64,000 nucleotides of DNA from Bradyrhizobium barranii subsp. apii. GTDB taxonomy: Bacteria; Pseudomonadota; Alphaproteobacteria; Rhizobiales; Xanthobacteraceae. Positions 44,849 to 54,089 of this stretch are shown one piece after another. The DNA lies in assembly GCF_011516635.5 (NCBI RefSeq), contig NZ_CP096255.1:3160501-3224500 (forward strand), in the 5' to 3' direction. Numbering within the stretch: the first letter of the stretch is position 1; every line of letters begins with the position of its first letter. A program made the translations under genes and the position numbers. The notes beneath the pieces are model-generated. The model saw only the letters and a program-made list of their open reading frames with translations. It was not told where the DNA came from and did no database searches.

Positions 44849-46358
44849 GCGCGGCCTCCTTCGGCTCCAGGCTGCTGCCCCCCATCAACAGGCCGAGTTT
44901 TTCGCGCGTGGCTTCGCTTGTTGCAAGCGGCGCCGACAGCCGGCCGTGGAACATCACGGCGATCCGATCGGCGATCTCCGCGAGCTCGTCGAGATCCTGG
45001 CTGGTGACGAGCACGGCGGCGGCGCCGGCATCGACGCCCCAGGTCGGCTGGCTCACCACCAGCACCGCGGGGTTGCGCAGGATCTCGCGGCCGACGATGA
45101 ACTTTTGCAAATTGCCGCCGGACAGGCTCGCCGCTTCCGGATCCCGCTTGGCCTTGCGGACGTCGAACGTTTCGGTCGCACGGTCCACGGTCTTTAGTGT
45201 CGCCGCGGTGTCGATGAAGCCGTGATGGACCATGCCGCTGGCGGCGTGCCCGGTCAGCAGCGCGTTCTCCGACAGCTTCATGCGCGGCGCGGTGCCGTGG
45301 CCGAGCCGTTCCTCCGGGACGAAGGCCGCGCCCAGCTTGCGGCGCTGCGTGATCGAGAGGTGGCCGGCGGCGATGCCTTCGATCACGACGGTGCCGGGGT
45401 CGTTCGACAGGCGTTCGCCGGAGAGCGCGGCGAACAACTCGTCCTGGCCATTGCCGGCGACGCCGGCGATGCCGAGGATCTCGCCGCCCTTCAGCTCGAA
45501 CGAGATGTGCTCGAGCCGCACGCCATGCGCCTCGCTCGGCGCGAGTGAAAGGTCGTTGACGACGAGCCGCGGCACGGTGGTCTTCCGGCCTGCCGGTGCT
45601 CTCACTTCCCTGATCTCGCCGCCGACCATCATCCGCGCGAGCGAGGCCGCGGTCTCGAGCCGGGGATTGCAGGTCTCGACCTTCTTGCCGCCGCGCAGGA
45701 TCGTGGCCGTGTCGCAGAGCCGCTTCACCTCCTCCAGCTTGTGGCTGATGTAGAGGATGGCGCGGCCTTCGGCCTTGAGGCGTTCCAGCACGATGAAGAG
45801 CTGGTCGGCCTCCTGCGGCGTCAGCACCGCGGTGGGCTCGTCCAGGATCAGGAATTTCGGATCCTGCATCAGCGCGCGGACGATCTCGATGCGCTGGCGC
45901 TCGCCGACCGAGAGTTGCCAGACCTCGCGCCGGGGATCGAGCGGAAGGCCGTAGGTCTTCGAGACCTGCTCCAGCCGCGCCGACATGTCCTTGAAGGATT
46001 CCCTGCCGTCGAGGCCGAGCGCGACGTTCTCGGCAACCGTGAGATTGTCGAACAGCGAGAAATGCTGGAACACCATGCCGATGCCGCGGCTGCGCGCTTC
46101 CGACGGACCCGACAGCACGATTCGTTCGCCCTGCCAGCGAATCTCGCCGGCGCTGGGCTGGATCAGCCCGTAGATCGCCTTGACCAGCGTCGACTTGCCG
46201 GCGCCGTTCTCGCCGAGCAGAGCGTGGATTTCCTTGGGCCAGATACCAATGTCGATGGAATCGTTGGCGAGGAAATCACCATAGCGCTTGGTGAGCCCGA
46301 TCGTCTGAAGCAGAGGGGGCTCGCCGGAATGCAGGTCGTTGGACGTCAGATCTAACAT
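44832..46358 (-). CDS. ABC ATPase with two nucleotide-binding domains, system A (15-residue internal gap)
   Basis: The 508-residue protein holds two ABC domains. The first has Walker [26 protein letters not shown] and LILDEPTAVLTPQE; the second has degenerate GVAGNGQDE, signature SLSGGNLQKFIVGRE and VVSQPTWGVDAG. Aligned with the system B ATPase (48719-50251) the second domain lacks about 15 residues right after GVDAGA: the paralogue reads [20 protein letters not shown] before [13 protein letters not shown], while here AAAVLVTSQDLDELAEI follows directly. This removes the helix between D-loop and switch region. ATG 46358 is used; GTG 46376 is possible. It opens the system A operon. Confidence 0.85.
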   Translation of the reverse strand: MLDLTSNDLHSGEPPLLQTIGLTKRYGDFLANDSIDIGIWPKEIHALLGENGAGKSTLVKAIYGLIQPSAGEIRWQGERIVLSGPSEARSRGIGMVFQHFSLFDNLTVAENVALGLDGRESFKDMSARLEQVSKTYGLPLDPRREVWQLSVGERQRIEIVRALMQDPKFLILDEPTAVLTPQEADQLFIVLERLKAEGRAILYISHKLEEVKRLCDTATILRGGKKVETCNPRLETAASLARMMVGGEIREVRAPAGRKTTVPRLVVNDLSLAPSEAHGVRLEHISFELKGGEILGIAGVAGNGQDELFAALSGERLSNDPGTVVIEGIAAGHLSITQRRKLGAAFVPEERLGHGTAPRMKLSENALLTGHAASGMVHHGFIDTAATLKTVDRATETFDVRKAKRDPEAASLSGGNLQKFIVGREILRNPAVLVVSQPTWGVDAGAAAVLVTSQDLDELAEIADRIAVMFHGRLSAPLATSEATREKLGLLMGGSSLEPKEAAHAVGA

Positions 46359-46376
46359 TCGCTGATGCGCTGGCAC

Positions 46377-46932
46377 GGGGTGAAGTGCCTCAATTGTGGG
46401 CTAGTTTGAACCGTCGCGTAAGATGTGAAAAAGCGTCATCCCTTGCTCAACGCTTCGGCAGGCGGTCTGTGTCGCGAGTCGCGGCCCTTGTCAGTCGATG
46501 ATCGTCTCCAGCCGACATCAGGGAGAGCCATTGCGGCGGCCTCCTGCGAGAGACGCCTGTTGCAAATTTGTGACGGCTCAAACCAAATCGGAACCCGCTG
46601 TGCAGGCCTGACGTGAAGTTGAGCAAAGTCGCGCCGGCACGCGTATGCAATTCCCGACCAGGCCAACGGTCGCTATCGTCAATTGTGTCTGCATTCTTGC
46701 GCCGCCACAAAAGACAAATGAAATCAAACGGGAATCTTCGGCATCGCGTCACCGCACGCACGCAGCAGCGAAACGGAAAAAATCCTCGAATTCCTGGGTT
46801 GAAAGGCCGCCTCCTGCCGAAACAAGCGGCATGCCTTGAAAAAAGTTGAGGCTTCTCACTCCGGGAGATCGGCGCAAGTGTCGCACCCAAGGGGCGTTCA
46901 TTTTTACGTGTCCAAACTTGGGGGTATTCAGG
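46377..46932. other. Divergent spacer between system A and the outer membrane channel gene
   Basis: About 555 bases hold no convincing gene on either strand; frames present have no coding character. They should contain promoters for the minus-strand ABC operon and the plus-strand channel. A long untranslated leader for the channel mRNA is possible. No palindrome stood out. Confidence 0.5.
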
Positions 46933-48042
46933 ATGTCGTTTGGTTTCAAGGCAATCGCAGCCGCGGCGCTGTCGATTGCTACACTCGCTACCGGTGGGCT
47001 GGCTGAGGCAGCGGACCTGCCGGTCAAGGCTGCCAAGAAAGCGTCGGACGTCCCGTTCTTCCTGGTGATCGACAACCGCGTCACGTTCTCCTGGATGCCC
47101 AAGGGCACTGACCCCGGCATGTGGAGCGTCAATCCGAACGGCAGCATCAACGGTACGACCGCCAAGCAGGTCTATTCGTTCACGCACTTCGACCTCTGGG
47201 CCTACGGCACCAACTTCTTCACCATCTCGATGTTCAAGTCGGGTCATAACGACCCTGCTTCGCCCTGTATCGCACCTGGTCTGTCTTCCTCCTTCGGTGC
47301 AGCCGACTGCGCCGGCGCGACCGAGATCTACGCCCTGTTCCGCTCGACCTTCGGCTGGAACCAGCTCTTCAACACCAAGGCCTTCACCATGGGGCCGCTG
47401 CAGAACATTTCGTTTGAAGTCGGTATGGATGGCAATTCCGAGAACACCTTCTTGGCGCCCGCGAAGCGGGACGTCGTTGCCGGTCTCCAGTTCGCCTTCG
47501 ACCTTCCTTACAAGGGCTACATCAACGTCGCGCCCTTGATGTACTGGGAGTTCTCCAACCACAACGCCTTCACTCAGTGCGGCAGCGGTTTTGCTGGCCC
47601 CCTCCCGGGTGTGAGCTGTAACTCCGATGGCAATGTCAGCTACAACCCGACCTGGGCCGTCGAAATCAACTACTACATGGACCTCGGCTTCCTGCCGCCG
47701 AACATGCAGTTCTGGTCGATCAGCGGCCGCGCCGGCTGGTACGGAGCGAAGGGCGACTCGAACGGCCTTCCCGCGCTCTCCGGCCCTGGCCGGTTCTCTA
47801 CTGCTTCCAAGGTCGAGTTGAACAGCGAACCGATCCGTCTGACCTTCGACGCTTCGAAGGCCGCCTGGGGTGACAAGTACTCGCACTTCGTCGATCTCTG
47901 GGTTGCCTATCGCTACTGGCAGAACAAGTTCGGCCTCGACCACAACGCCATGCCCGGCGTCTGCACGGTCGCCGCGACCGGCCAGAGCACCAACAGCTGC
48001 ACCGAGTCCACGGTGTACGGTGGCGTCACTGTGAAGTTCTGA
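46933..48042 (+). CDS. Tsx-like outer membrane channel (candidate nucleoside/purine channel)
   Basis: The 369-residue protein has a signal peptide (FKAIAAAALSIATLATGGLAEA) and a beta-barrel pattern ending in Phe (VYGGVTVKF). Alternating aromatic strands such as YSFTHFDLWAYGTNFFTISMF, IYALFRSTFGWNQLF and VDLWVAYRYWQNKFG resemble the Tsx/OmpK nucleoside-channel family. It is divergent from BMP system A and would be the outer-membrane step for purine uptake. The two Cys pairs (CIAPGLSSSFGAADC; QCGSGFAGPLPGVSC) may form loop disulfides. A strong hairpin follows. The Tsx assignment is by pattern and context only. Confidence 0.65.
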   Translation: MSFGFKAIAAAALSIATLATGGLAEAADLPVKAAKKASDVPFFLVIDNRVTFSWMPKGTDPGMWSVNPNGSINGTTAKQVYSFTHFDLWAYGTNFFTISMFKSGHNDPASPCIAPGLSSSFGAADCAGATEIYALFRSTFGWNQLFNTKAFTMGPLQNISFEVGMDGNSENTFLAPAKRDVVAGLQFAFDLPYKGYINVAPLMYWEFSNHNAFTQCGSGFAGPLPGVSCNSDGNVSYNPTWAVEINYYMDLGFLPPNMQFWSISGRAGWYGAKGDSNGLPALSGPGRFSTASKVELNSEPIRLTFDASKAAWGDKYSHFVDLWVAYRYWQNKFGLDHNAMPGVCTVAATGQSTNSCTESTVYGGVTVKF

Positions 48043-48066
48043 TCGACTGAATGTCTCCAGGTTTGA

Positions 48067-48096
48067 ATAACGCCGCGCAGGAATGCGCGGCGTTAT
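48067..48096 (+). terminator. Hairpin terminator after the channel gene
   Basis: ATAACGCCGCGC (48067-48078) pairs perfectly with GCGCGGCGTTAT (48085-48096) across AGGAAT, 24 bases after the stop codon. The following TAGCGTTT is only partly T-rich. Confidence 0.75.
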
Positions 48097-48108
48097 TAGC
48101 GTTTCCGA

Positions 48109-48203
48109 GCGTAGGGTGGGCAAAGGCGCAATGCGCCGTGGCCACCATCTTCCCAGATAGTTAGTTATCGGTGGGCACGCTTCGCTTTGCCCACCCTACG
48201 AAG
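48109..48203. repeat. Inverted repeat of the GTAGGGTGGGCAAAG family
   Basis: CGTAGGGTGGGCAAAG at the left and CTTTGCCCACCCTACG at the right are inverted, with further arms GGTGGCCACC-like and GGTGGGCACGCTTCG. The element is a known type of Bradyrhizobium spacer repeat and separates the channel gene from the convergent deaminase. Confidence 0.7.
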
Positions 48204-48220
48204 TCGAGTTGTTGAGCTCG

Positions 48221-48705
48221 CTACTTGGTCCACACGCCGTCGTGCAGCGCCTCGGCCTCGTCCTCAAGCAGCGGCCCGACGACTTCCGTCGATCGCTGGC
48301 CGCTGGCAAAGACCTCGCGACAGGGCAGGTCGAGCGTCGGGTTCTCCGGATGGTTGCCGGTGACGCCGCGCAGGCGGTGCTCGCTGGGCCGTAAACCACG
48401 CGGCCGATGCCGACCCAGTAGATCGCACCGGCGCACATCGCGCAGGGTTCTGCGGAGGAATAGAGCGTGGATGTCGCCAGCACCTCGCGGCTGAGCGTAC
48501 GGCAGGCCTGCGTGGCCGCCAGGCGCTCGGCATGCGCAGTGCCGTCGTGGTCGGGCATGTAGCCGTTCTCGGTCTCGATCAGCACCTTGCCATCGGCATC
48601 AACGACGACGCAGCCGAACGGATGGTTGCCATGGGTGAGGGAGCGGCGCGCGACCGTGAAGGACAGGCGGAGGAAGTGCTCGTCGCGCTCGGATCCGCCG
48701 CTCAT
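48221..48705 (-). pseudogene. Nucleoside/guanine deaminase-like gene, frameshifted
   Basis: From ATG 48705 the frame encodes a cytidine-deaminase-fold protein: NHPFGCVVVDADGKVLIETEN, the zinc/catalytic motif GTAHAERLAA and SSAEPCAMCAGAIYWVGIGRVVYG. After GRVVYG the original frame becomes Pro/Arg-rich nonsense ending at 48196, while the neighbouring frame continues with SEHRLRGVTGNHPENPTLDLPCREVFASG and stops at 48221, a normal deaminase C-terminus. Adding one base near 48388 would restore about 161 residues. The family includes guanine and other nucleobase deaminases, which fits the purine island. It is decay or a sequencing error. It lies 13 bases after the system B ATPase gene. Confidence 0.78.
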
Positions 48706-48718
48706 CGCTCTTCCTTGG

Positions 48719-50251
48719 TCAATGCCCCGCCATATGCCGACCGACCACGGTCAGATCGGCTTCGCTGGTTCGTGCTTCATACACGAATTCGCCGTGGAAC
48801 ATCACCACCAGCCGATCGGAGAGTTCGAGCAATTCGTCGAGGTCTTCGCTGACGAGCAGCACGGCGGCGCCACGGTTGCGGGCGGCCATGATCTCGGCGT
48901 GGATCTGCGCCACCGCCGCGAAGTCGAGGCCGAAGCAGGGATTGGCCGCGATCAGCACCTCGACGTTGCCGCCAAGCTCGCGCGCCAGCACGGCGCGCTG
49001 GACGTTGCCGCCCGACAGCGCCGCGATCGGCGTATCGGGCGTGCGGGTCTTGATCTTGTACTGGGCGATCTTCTTCTTCGCATCGTCCCGGAAGGCGCCG
49101 CGGTTGAGCCACCAGCCGAGGCTTGCGAAGGGCGCGCGGTCGAATTCGCGGAAGGCGATGTTGTCGGCGACGCTCATGCCGCCGACGCAGGCGTTCTTCA
49201 GCGGCTCCTCGGGCAGCAGCGACATCTTGTGGCGGCGCATCTCTTCGCGGCTGGCGTGATAGGGATCGCCTGCGACGCGGATCTCGCCGCTCTCGGCTTC
49301 GCGCTGGCCGGCCAGCACCTCGACAAGCTGACGCTGGCCGTTGCCGGAGACGCCAGCGATGCCGACGATCTCGCCGGCGCGCACGGTGAGCGAGACGTCA
49401 TGGACGGCCATGGCGCCGGCATCGTCGAGCGCGCGGAGCTTTTCCAGCTCCAAACGCGCCTTGCCGGCTTCGCCGGTGCGCGGCGGCTGCACGGTCAGTT
49501 CTTCGGCGCCGATCATGGTTCGCGCCATCGCATCCGGTGTGAGTTCGGAAACCTTGCCGGCACCTGCGAGCTTGCCGCGGCGCAGGATCGTGACGTCGTC
49601 GGCGAAGGCCATGACCTCGCGGAATTTGTGCGTGATCATCAGGATGGTCAGCTCGCCCTTGACGACCATGTCGCGGAGCATGCCAAGAACTTCGTCGGCC
49701 TCCGCCGGCGTCAGCACCGAGGTCGGCTCGTCCAGGATCAGGAAGCGGCGCTTCAGATAGAGCTGCTTGAGGATCTCGCATTTCTGCCGCTCCCCGGCGG
49801 AGATGTCGGAGACCTTGGCGCCGAGCGGCACCTTGAACGGCATCCGCGCCAGAAAAGCCTCGAGCTCCTTCATCTCCTTCGACCAGTTCACCACGGCCGG
49901 CACATCGTCGCGGGCCAGCACGAGGTTTTCGGCGACCGTCATGGCCGGCACCAGGGTGAAATGCTGGTAGACCATGCCGAGGCCGAGCGCGTGGGCATCC
50001 TTTGGATTTGCGATCGCCTGCTCGCGGCCGCCGACGAGGATGTCGCCTTCGGTCGCGTGGTAATAGCCGATGATGCATTTGACGAGCGTCGACTTGCCGG
50101 CGCCGTTCTCGCCAAGGAGCGCGTGGAACGAGCCCGGCCGTACCTTCAGCTCGACATTGTCGAGCGCGAGGAAGTCACCGAAGCGCATGGTCATGGCGAT
50201 GGCGTCGACGCCGAAGGCGCCCGCTGGCGGCGGCGTTTCGCCGATGATCAC
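48719..50251 (-). CDS. ABC ATPase with two nucleotide-binding domains, BMP-type system B
   Basis: The 510-residue ATPase has two ABC domains: Walker [10 protein letters not shown], signature [33 protein letters not shown] in the first, and [40 protein letters not shown] in the second. It begins at GTG 50251 overlapping the stop of the biuret hydrolase-like gene (GTGA), so the two are translationally coupled. System B comprises binding protein 52980, permeases 51871 and 50943, this ATPase, with the hydrolase inserted between permease and ATPase. Its full second domain is the reference for the gap in the system A ATPase. Confidence 0.88.
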   Translation of the reverse strand: MIIGETPPPAGAFGVDAIAMTMRFGDFLALDNVELKVRPGSFHALLGENGAGKSTLVKCIIGYYHATEGDILVGGREQAIANPKDAHALGLGMVYQHFTLVPAMTVAENLVLARDDVPAVVNWSKEMKELEAFLARMPFKVPLGAKVSDISAGERQKCEILKQLYLKRRFLILDEPTSVLTPAEADEVLGMLRDMVVKGELTILMITHKFREVMAFADDVTILRRGKLAGAGKVSELTPDAMARTMIGAEELTVQPPRTGEAGKARLELEKLRALDDAGAMAVHDVSLTVRAGEIVGIAGVSGNGQRQLVEVLAGQREAESGEIRVAGDPYHASREEMRRHKMSLLPEEPLKNACVGGMSVADNIAFREFDRAPFASLGWWLNRGAFRDDAKKKIAQYKIKTRTPDTPIAALSGGNVQRAVLARELGGNVEVLIAANPCFGLDFAAVAQIHAEIMAARNRGAAVLLVSEDLDELLELSDRLVVMFHGEFVYEARTSEADLTVVGRHMAGH

Positions 50252-50931
50252 GAAATAGCTCCGATGAAGGCGTCCGACGTCGAGACAGCGCCGAACACGC
50301 CGCCCTGCATCTTGATCATCTTCAGTGCATGGTCGTGGTTGCTCTTGTCGGTCGCGCCGCAGCAATCGTGCAGCAGGACGCATTCGAAGCCGCGGTCGTT
50401 GGCCTCGCGCATGGTGGTGTGAACGCAGACGTCGGTCGTGATGCCGGTCAGCACGATATTCTCGATGCCGCGCACGCGCAGGATCAGCTCCAGGTCGGTG
50501 GCGCAGAACGAGCCCTTGCCGGGCTTGTCGATGATGGGCTCGCCTGACAGCGGCGCCAGCTCCGGGATGATGTCCCAGCCGGGCTCGCCGCGAACGAGAA
50601 TACGTCCGCAAGGGCCGGGGTCGCCGATGCCGGCGCCGATCTGGCGCGAGCGCCAGCGCTTGTTGGCGGGAAGGTCGGAGAGATCGGGGCGATGGCCCTC
50701 GCGAGTATGGATGATGTGGAAGCCTTGGGCGCGCATGGCCGCGAGCAGCTTCTTGATCGGCTCGATCGGCGCCCGCGTCAGCGAGAGGTCATAGCCCATC
50801 TTGTCGACATAGCCGCCGACACCGCAGAAATCGGTCTGCATGTCGATGATGATGAGCGCGGTGTTTTCGGGACGGAGATCGCCATTGTAGGGCCAGGCGT
50901 AGGGCTCGGACTTGAGATAGCGCTCGGGCAT
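50248..50931 (-). CDS. biuH: Biuret hydrolase-like cysteine hydrolase (isochorismatase fold)
   Basis: The 227-residue enzyme closely resembles biuret hydrolase BiuH of Rhizobium leguminosarum: [73 protein letters not shown] and [16 protein letters not shown]. The catalytic triad Asp30, Lys139, Cys169 ([16 protein letters not shown]) is complete. BiuH splits biuret into allophanate and ammonia. Another ureide is possible; related families include RutB and N-carbamoylsarcosine amidase. It sits inside the system B transporter operon, which suggests the transported substrate or its breakdown product is the enzyme's substrate. ATG 50931 is the natural start. Confidence 0.78.
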   Translation of the reverse strand: MPERYLKSEPYAWPYNGDLRPENTALIIIDMQTDFCGVGGYVDKMGYDLSLTRAPIEPIKKLLAAMRAQGFHIIHTREGHRPDLSDLPANKRWRSRQIGAGIGDPGPCGRILVRGEPGWDIIPELAPLSGEPIIDKPGKGSFCATDLELILRVRGIENIVLTGITTDVCVHTTMREANDRGFECVLLHDCCGATDKSNHDHALKMIKMQGGVFGAVSTSDAFIGAIS

Positions 50932-50942
50932 GATTTCGCTCT

Positions 50943-51869
50943 CTAGCGGGTGATCGACAATTCGGCCGGGGCTCCGGTCAGCGTGCGTTTCGGCGAGCAG
51001 GTGATGATCATGATCGCCAGCGTCAGGATGTAGGGGGCGGCGTTGAAGAGGTGGTAGCCGGAGGTGACGCCGACCGATTGCAGTGCAGGGCCCAGGGCCG
51101 CGGCACCGCCGAAGGCGAGCGAGGCCCACAGGCAGAGCAGAGGATCCCAGCGCGCGAAGATCACGAGGGCCACGGCCGTGATGCCCTGGCCGGAGGAGAG
51201 GCCCTCGTTCCAACTTCCGGGATAAAACAGCGACAGGAAGGAGCCGCCGATGCCGGCGAGGAAGCCTCCGACCATGGTGGCGCGCAGGCGGATCAGCAGC
51301 GCGGAATGGCCCATCGCACGCGCGGCGTCAGAACTCTCGCCGGCGGTGCGGATCAAAAGGCCCCAGCGCGTGGTGCGGAAGGCCCAATAGAGGATCGGCG
51401 CGAGCGCGACGCCGATCAGGAACAGGACGTTGACGCGTAGCGCGGCGCGGACCTGTGGGATGTCGCTCCACCAGCCAAAATCGATCGCGGGCAGGCGCGG
51501 CGCAGTGGGCTCGATCAGCGGCTTGCCGAGATAGAAGGCAAGGCCGGTGCCGAACAGCATCAGCGCGATGCCGACCGCGATATCGTTGACGCGGGGCAGC
51601 GAGCAGATGCCGGCGTGCAATGCGCCCAGCAACGCACCAGTGATGCCGGCGGCGAGCACGCCAAGCCAGGGCGATCCCGTGAGATAGGAGATGCCGTAGG
51701 CGCTCATCGCGCCCATCACCAGCGTGCCCTCAAGGCCGAGATTGATGCGGCCGGAGCGCTCGGTGATGCATTCGCCCAGGCTCACGAACAGGAATGGCGT
51801 GGAGACGCGGATGGCGCCGCCGAGCACGGCGAGGGGAACAGTCCAGAGGCCGATCGATCCGTCTGCCAT
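50943..51869 (-). CDS. ABC permease, BMP-type system B (second permease)
   Basis: The 308-residue inner-membrane permease carries the motif [25 protein letters not shown], the counterpart of RSGVLNLGVEGMM in system A, and [26 protein letters not shown]. It has about eight hydrophobic segments. One base separates its start from the stop of the first permease gene, and it lies 11 bases before the BiuH-like gene. Confidence 0.88.
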   Translation of the reverse strand: MADGSIGLWTVPLAVLGGAIRVSTPFLFVSLGECITERSGRINLGLEGTLVMGAMSAYGISYLTGSPWLGVLAAGITGALLGALHAGICSLPRVNDIAVGIALMLFGTGLAFYLGKPLIEPTAPRLPAIDFGWWSDIPQVRAALRVNVLFLIGVALAPILYWAFRTTRWGLLIRTAGESSDAARAMGHSALLIRLRATMVGGFLAGIGGSFLSLFYPGSWNEGLSSGQGITAVALVIFARWDPLLCLWASLAFGGAAALGPALQSVGVTSGYHLFNAAPYILTLAIMIITCSPKRTLTGAPAELSITR

Positions 51870-51870
51870 C

Positions 51871-52983
51871 TCAGGATTTTCCCTTCAAAAATCCAATGCG
51901 GCCGTAGAGCGCATCGCTGGCCAGCACGAAGACGAAGATGATGCCTTGAAGCACCAGAACGGATGCGTCGGGCAATCCGAGACGGCGCTGCAGCAGGCCG
52001 CCGCTGGCGCTGATGCCGCCGAGCAGGATCGCGACGGGAATGATCGCGAGCGGATTCTGCCGGGCGAGGAAGGCGACGAGAATGCCGGTGAAGCCGTAGC
52101 CCGCCGCAAGGTTGGCGTTGGTGCGCCCCTGCACGGCGGCAACCTCGACCATGCCGGCAAGGCCCGCGGCGCCGCCGGCGAGGAAGCAGACGGTCAGGAT
52201 CAGCTTGCTGACGCCGAGACCGACGATCTTTGCGGCGCGGATGTTGCCGCCGGCGACCCGCGCGGCGAAGCCGAACACGGTGTGATAGATCAGGATGTAG
52301 GCGGCGATCGTGGCGATCAGGCCGAAGACGAGGCCCCAATGCACGTCGGTGCCGGGAATGCTGCCGATCATGTTGGCGGCGCCGATCTCGCGCGTGGACG
52401 GCTTGTTGAGGCTGGCGGGATCGCGCATCAGCCCCTCAACAAGATGGTTGAGGATCGCAAGCGCGATGTAGACGAGCAGCAGGCTCGAGATGGTCTCGTT
52501 GACGCCGCGATACTGCCGCAAGCCGCCCGACAGCATGATCCACAGACCGCCGCCGATCACGCCGCCGATGACCATGGCAATTTGCACGACGAGCGGCGGC
52601 ATGCCCTGAAGCGCCAGCGCGGCGCTGGTCGCCGACAGCGCGCCGATCAGGAGCGCGCCTTCGCCGCCGATGATGACCATGCCGAGCTGTGCCGGCAGTG
52701 CGGTGCAGAGCGCTGTGAGGATCAGCGGCGCGGCACGCGTCAGCGTGTTTTGCCAGGAGAACCAGGTGCCGAAAGCGCCGTAGTACATGTAGAAATAGAG
52801 GTCGAGCGGGTTCTTGCCGAACATCGCGACGAAGATGCCGAAGACCACGAGCGCGCCGGCCAGCGCCGCGCCTGGGATCAGGACGTATTCGATTGTCGCG
52901 CCGTGGCGCTGAAGGAAGCCGGGACCGGCGGCCGGGGCAATTGTCCCGGCCGCTTCAGTGGAATCCGCGGCTTCCGTTGTCAC
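51871..52983 (-). CDS. ABC permease, BMP-type system B (first permease)
   Basis: The 370-residue permease has about ten hydrophobic segments and the motifs IIGGEGALLIGALSATSAAL, NETISSLLLVYIALAILNHLVEGLMRDP and AGYGFTGILVAFLARQNPLAII, parallel to the system A first permease. An N-terminal extension rich in Ala/Glu (MTTEAADSTEAAGTIAPAAG) precedes the first helix. The start overlaps the binding-protein gene end by four bases, so the operon order is binding protein, permease, permease, hydrolase, ATPase. Confidence 0.88.
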   Translation of the reverse strand: MTTEAADSTEAAGTIAPAAGPGFLQRHGATIEYVLIPGAALAGALVVFGIFVAMFGKNPLDLYFYMYYGAFGTWFSWQNTLTRAAPLILTALCTALPAQLGMVIIGGEGALLIGALSATSAALALQGMPPLVVQIAMVIGGVIGGGLWIMLSGGLRQYRGVNETISSLLLVYIALAILNHLVEGLMRDPASLNKPSTREIGAANMIGSIPGTDVHWGLVFGLIATIAAYILIYHTVFGFAARVAGGNIRAAKIVGLGVSKLILTVCFLAGGAAGLAGMVEVAAVQGRTNANLAAGYGFTGILVAFLARQNPLAIIPVAILLGGISASGGLLQRRLGLPDASVLVLQGIIFVFVLASDALYGRIGFLKGKS

Positions 52984-54089
52984 GAAGTCGCTCCGATCAC
53001 GCCTTCGACCAAGTAGTCCATCTTCTCCAGCTCGGGATCCTTCTGGCCGCGATCGGTGCCGGCCGCGATCACCGTCTTGCCCTTGTCGACCAGCCCGCCC
53101 TTGAAGATGGCATAGCCCTCCGCCGACAGGAATTTGGCCTTGACCTCGTCGGCATGCTTGCGCGCTTCGGCGGAGACTGCCTCACCGTAGGGCGAGGTCT
53201 TGACGATCTCTTCCTTGAGTCCGCCGCGATAGAAGTTCGGGATGTTTTCGCCGGCGGCGATCATCTTGACGAACTTCGGATAGAGCGCTTCCCAATTCCA
53301 CTCGGCGCCGGTGAGATACGCCTTCGGCGCCAGCGGCGACTGGTTGGTGTGATAGCCGCAGACGAAGGCGCCGCGGCGTGCCGCGTTCTCGACCATGGTC
53401 TTCGGACCGTCGACGTGGCAGGTGAGCACGTCGACACCCTGATCGATCAGGCTGTTGGTGGCTTCGGCCTCCTTGACCGGCATCGACCAATCGCCGGTGA
53501 AAATAACCTGGGTGGTGGCCTTGGGATTGGCGAGCCTGGCGCCGAGCGCGAAGGCGTTGATGTTGCGCAGCACTTGCGGGATCGGCTTGGCGGCAACGAT
53601 GCCGAGCTTGCCGCTCTTGGAGGTGTAGCCGGCGACGATGCCCGAAATGTACTGGGCCTCGTCGATATAGCCAAAATAGCTGCCGGCGTTCTTTGGATCC
53701 TTGTCGCTCCACAGGCCGCCGCAGTGCTCGAAGCGCAGCTTCGGGAACTTGGTGGCCATCTTGATCATGTGCGGGTTGTAGTAGCCGAACGAGGTCGGGG
53801 AGAGCAGGGTGGCGCCGTCGAGGTTGATCATGGACTCGATCGTCTTCTCGACCGCGTCGGTCTCCGGCACCTTCTCTTCCTCGACGACCTTCAGCCCCGG
53901 AATTTTCTTCAGTGCCGCCGCGCCCTGCGCATGCGCCTGGTTGTAGCCGTAGTCGTCGCGCGAGCCGACATAGATGAAGCCGATGGTGGTATCGGCCGCG
54001 AAGGCGGGACGGACGCCCGCTGCCGCACCGAGGGTCAGGGCCGCGCCGCCCTGCAACAAATGACGTCGTGAAATCTTGCCGAAATCCAT
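52980..54089 (-). CDS. BMP-family ABC substrate-binding protein, system B (Tat signal)
   Basis: The 369-residue periplasmic protein has a twin-arginine signal (ISRRHLLQGGAALTLGAAAGVRPAFA), so it is probably folded before export, unlike the Sec-type system A partner. The BMP fold is shown by TTIGFIYVGSRDDYGYNQAHAQG, ATLLSPTSFGYYNPHMIKMA, FEHCGGLWSDKDPKNAGSYFGYIDEAQYISG and DVLTCHVDGPKTM. GGGGAG sits nine bases before ATG 54089. It is the first gene of system B. Substrate unknown; purines, allantoin or biuret-like ureides are candidates. Confidence 0.88.
   Translation of the reverse strand: MDFGKISRRHLLQGGAALTLGAAAGVRPAFAADTTIGFIYVGSRDDYGYNQAHAQGAAALKKIPGLKVVEEEKVPETDAVEKTIESMINLDGATLLSPTSFGYYNPHMIKMATKFPKLRFEHCGGLWSDKDPKNAGSYFGYIDEAQYISGIVAGYTSKSGKLGIVAAKPIPQVLRNINAFALGARLANPKATTQVIFTGDWSMPVKEAEATNSLIDQGVDVLTCHVDGPKTMVENAARRGAFVCGYHTNQSPLAPKAYLTGAEWNWEALYPKFVKMIAAGENIPNFYRGGLKEEIVKTSPYGEAVSAEARKHADEVKAKFLSAEGYAIFKGGLVDKGKTVIAAGTDRGQKDPELEKMDYLVEGVIGATS

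Noticed and set aside
46377..46932. Possible small genes in the divergent spacer
   Set aside because: Short frames exist on both strands but none has a ribosome site or coherent protein character.
46447..48123. Long minus-strand frame of 558 residues opposite the channel gene
   Set aside because: It is antisense to a well-supported barrel protein with signal peptide, and has no ribosome site or domain pattern.
52893..54071. Plus-strand frame of 392 residues opposite the BMP binding protein
   Set aside because: Antisense shadow of a clear BMP protein; composition typical of high-GC shadows.
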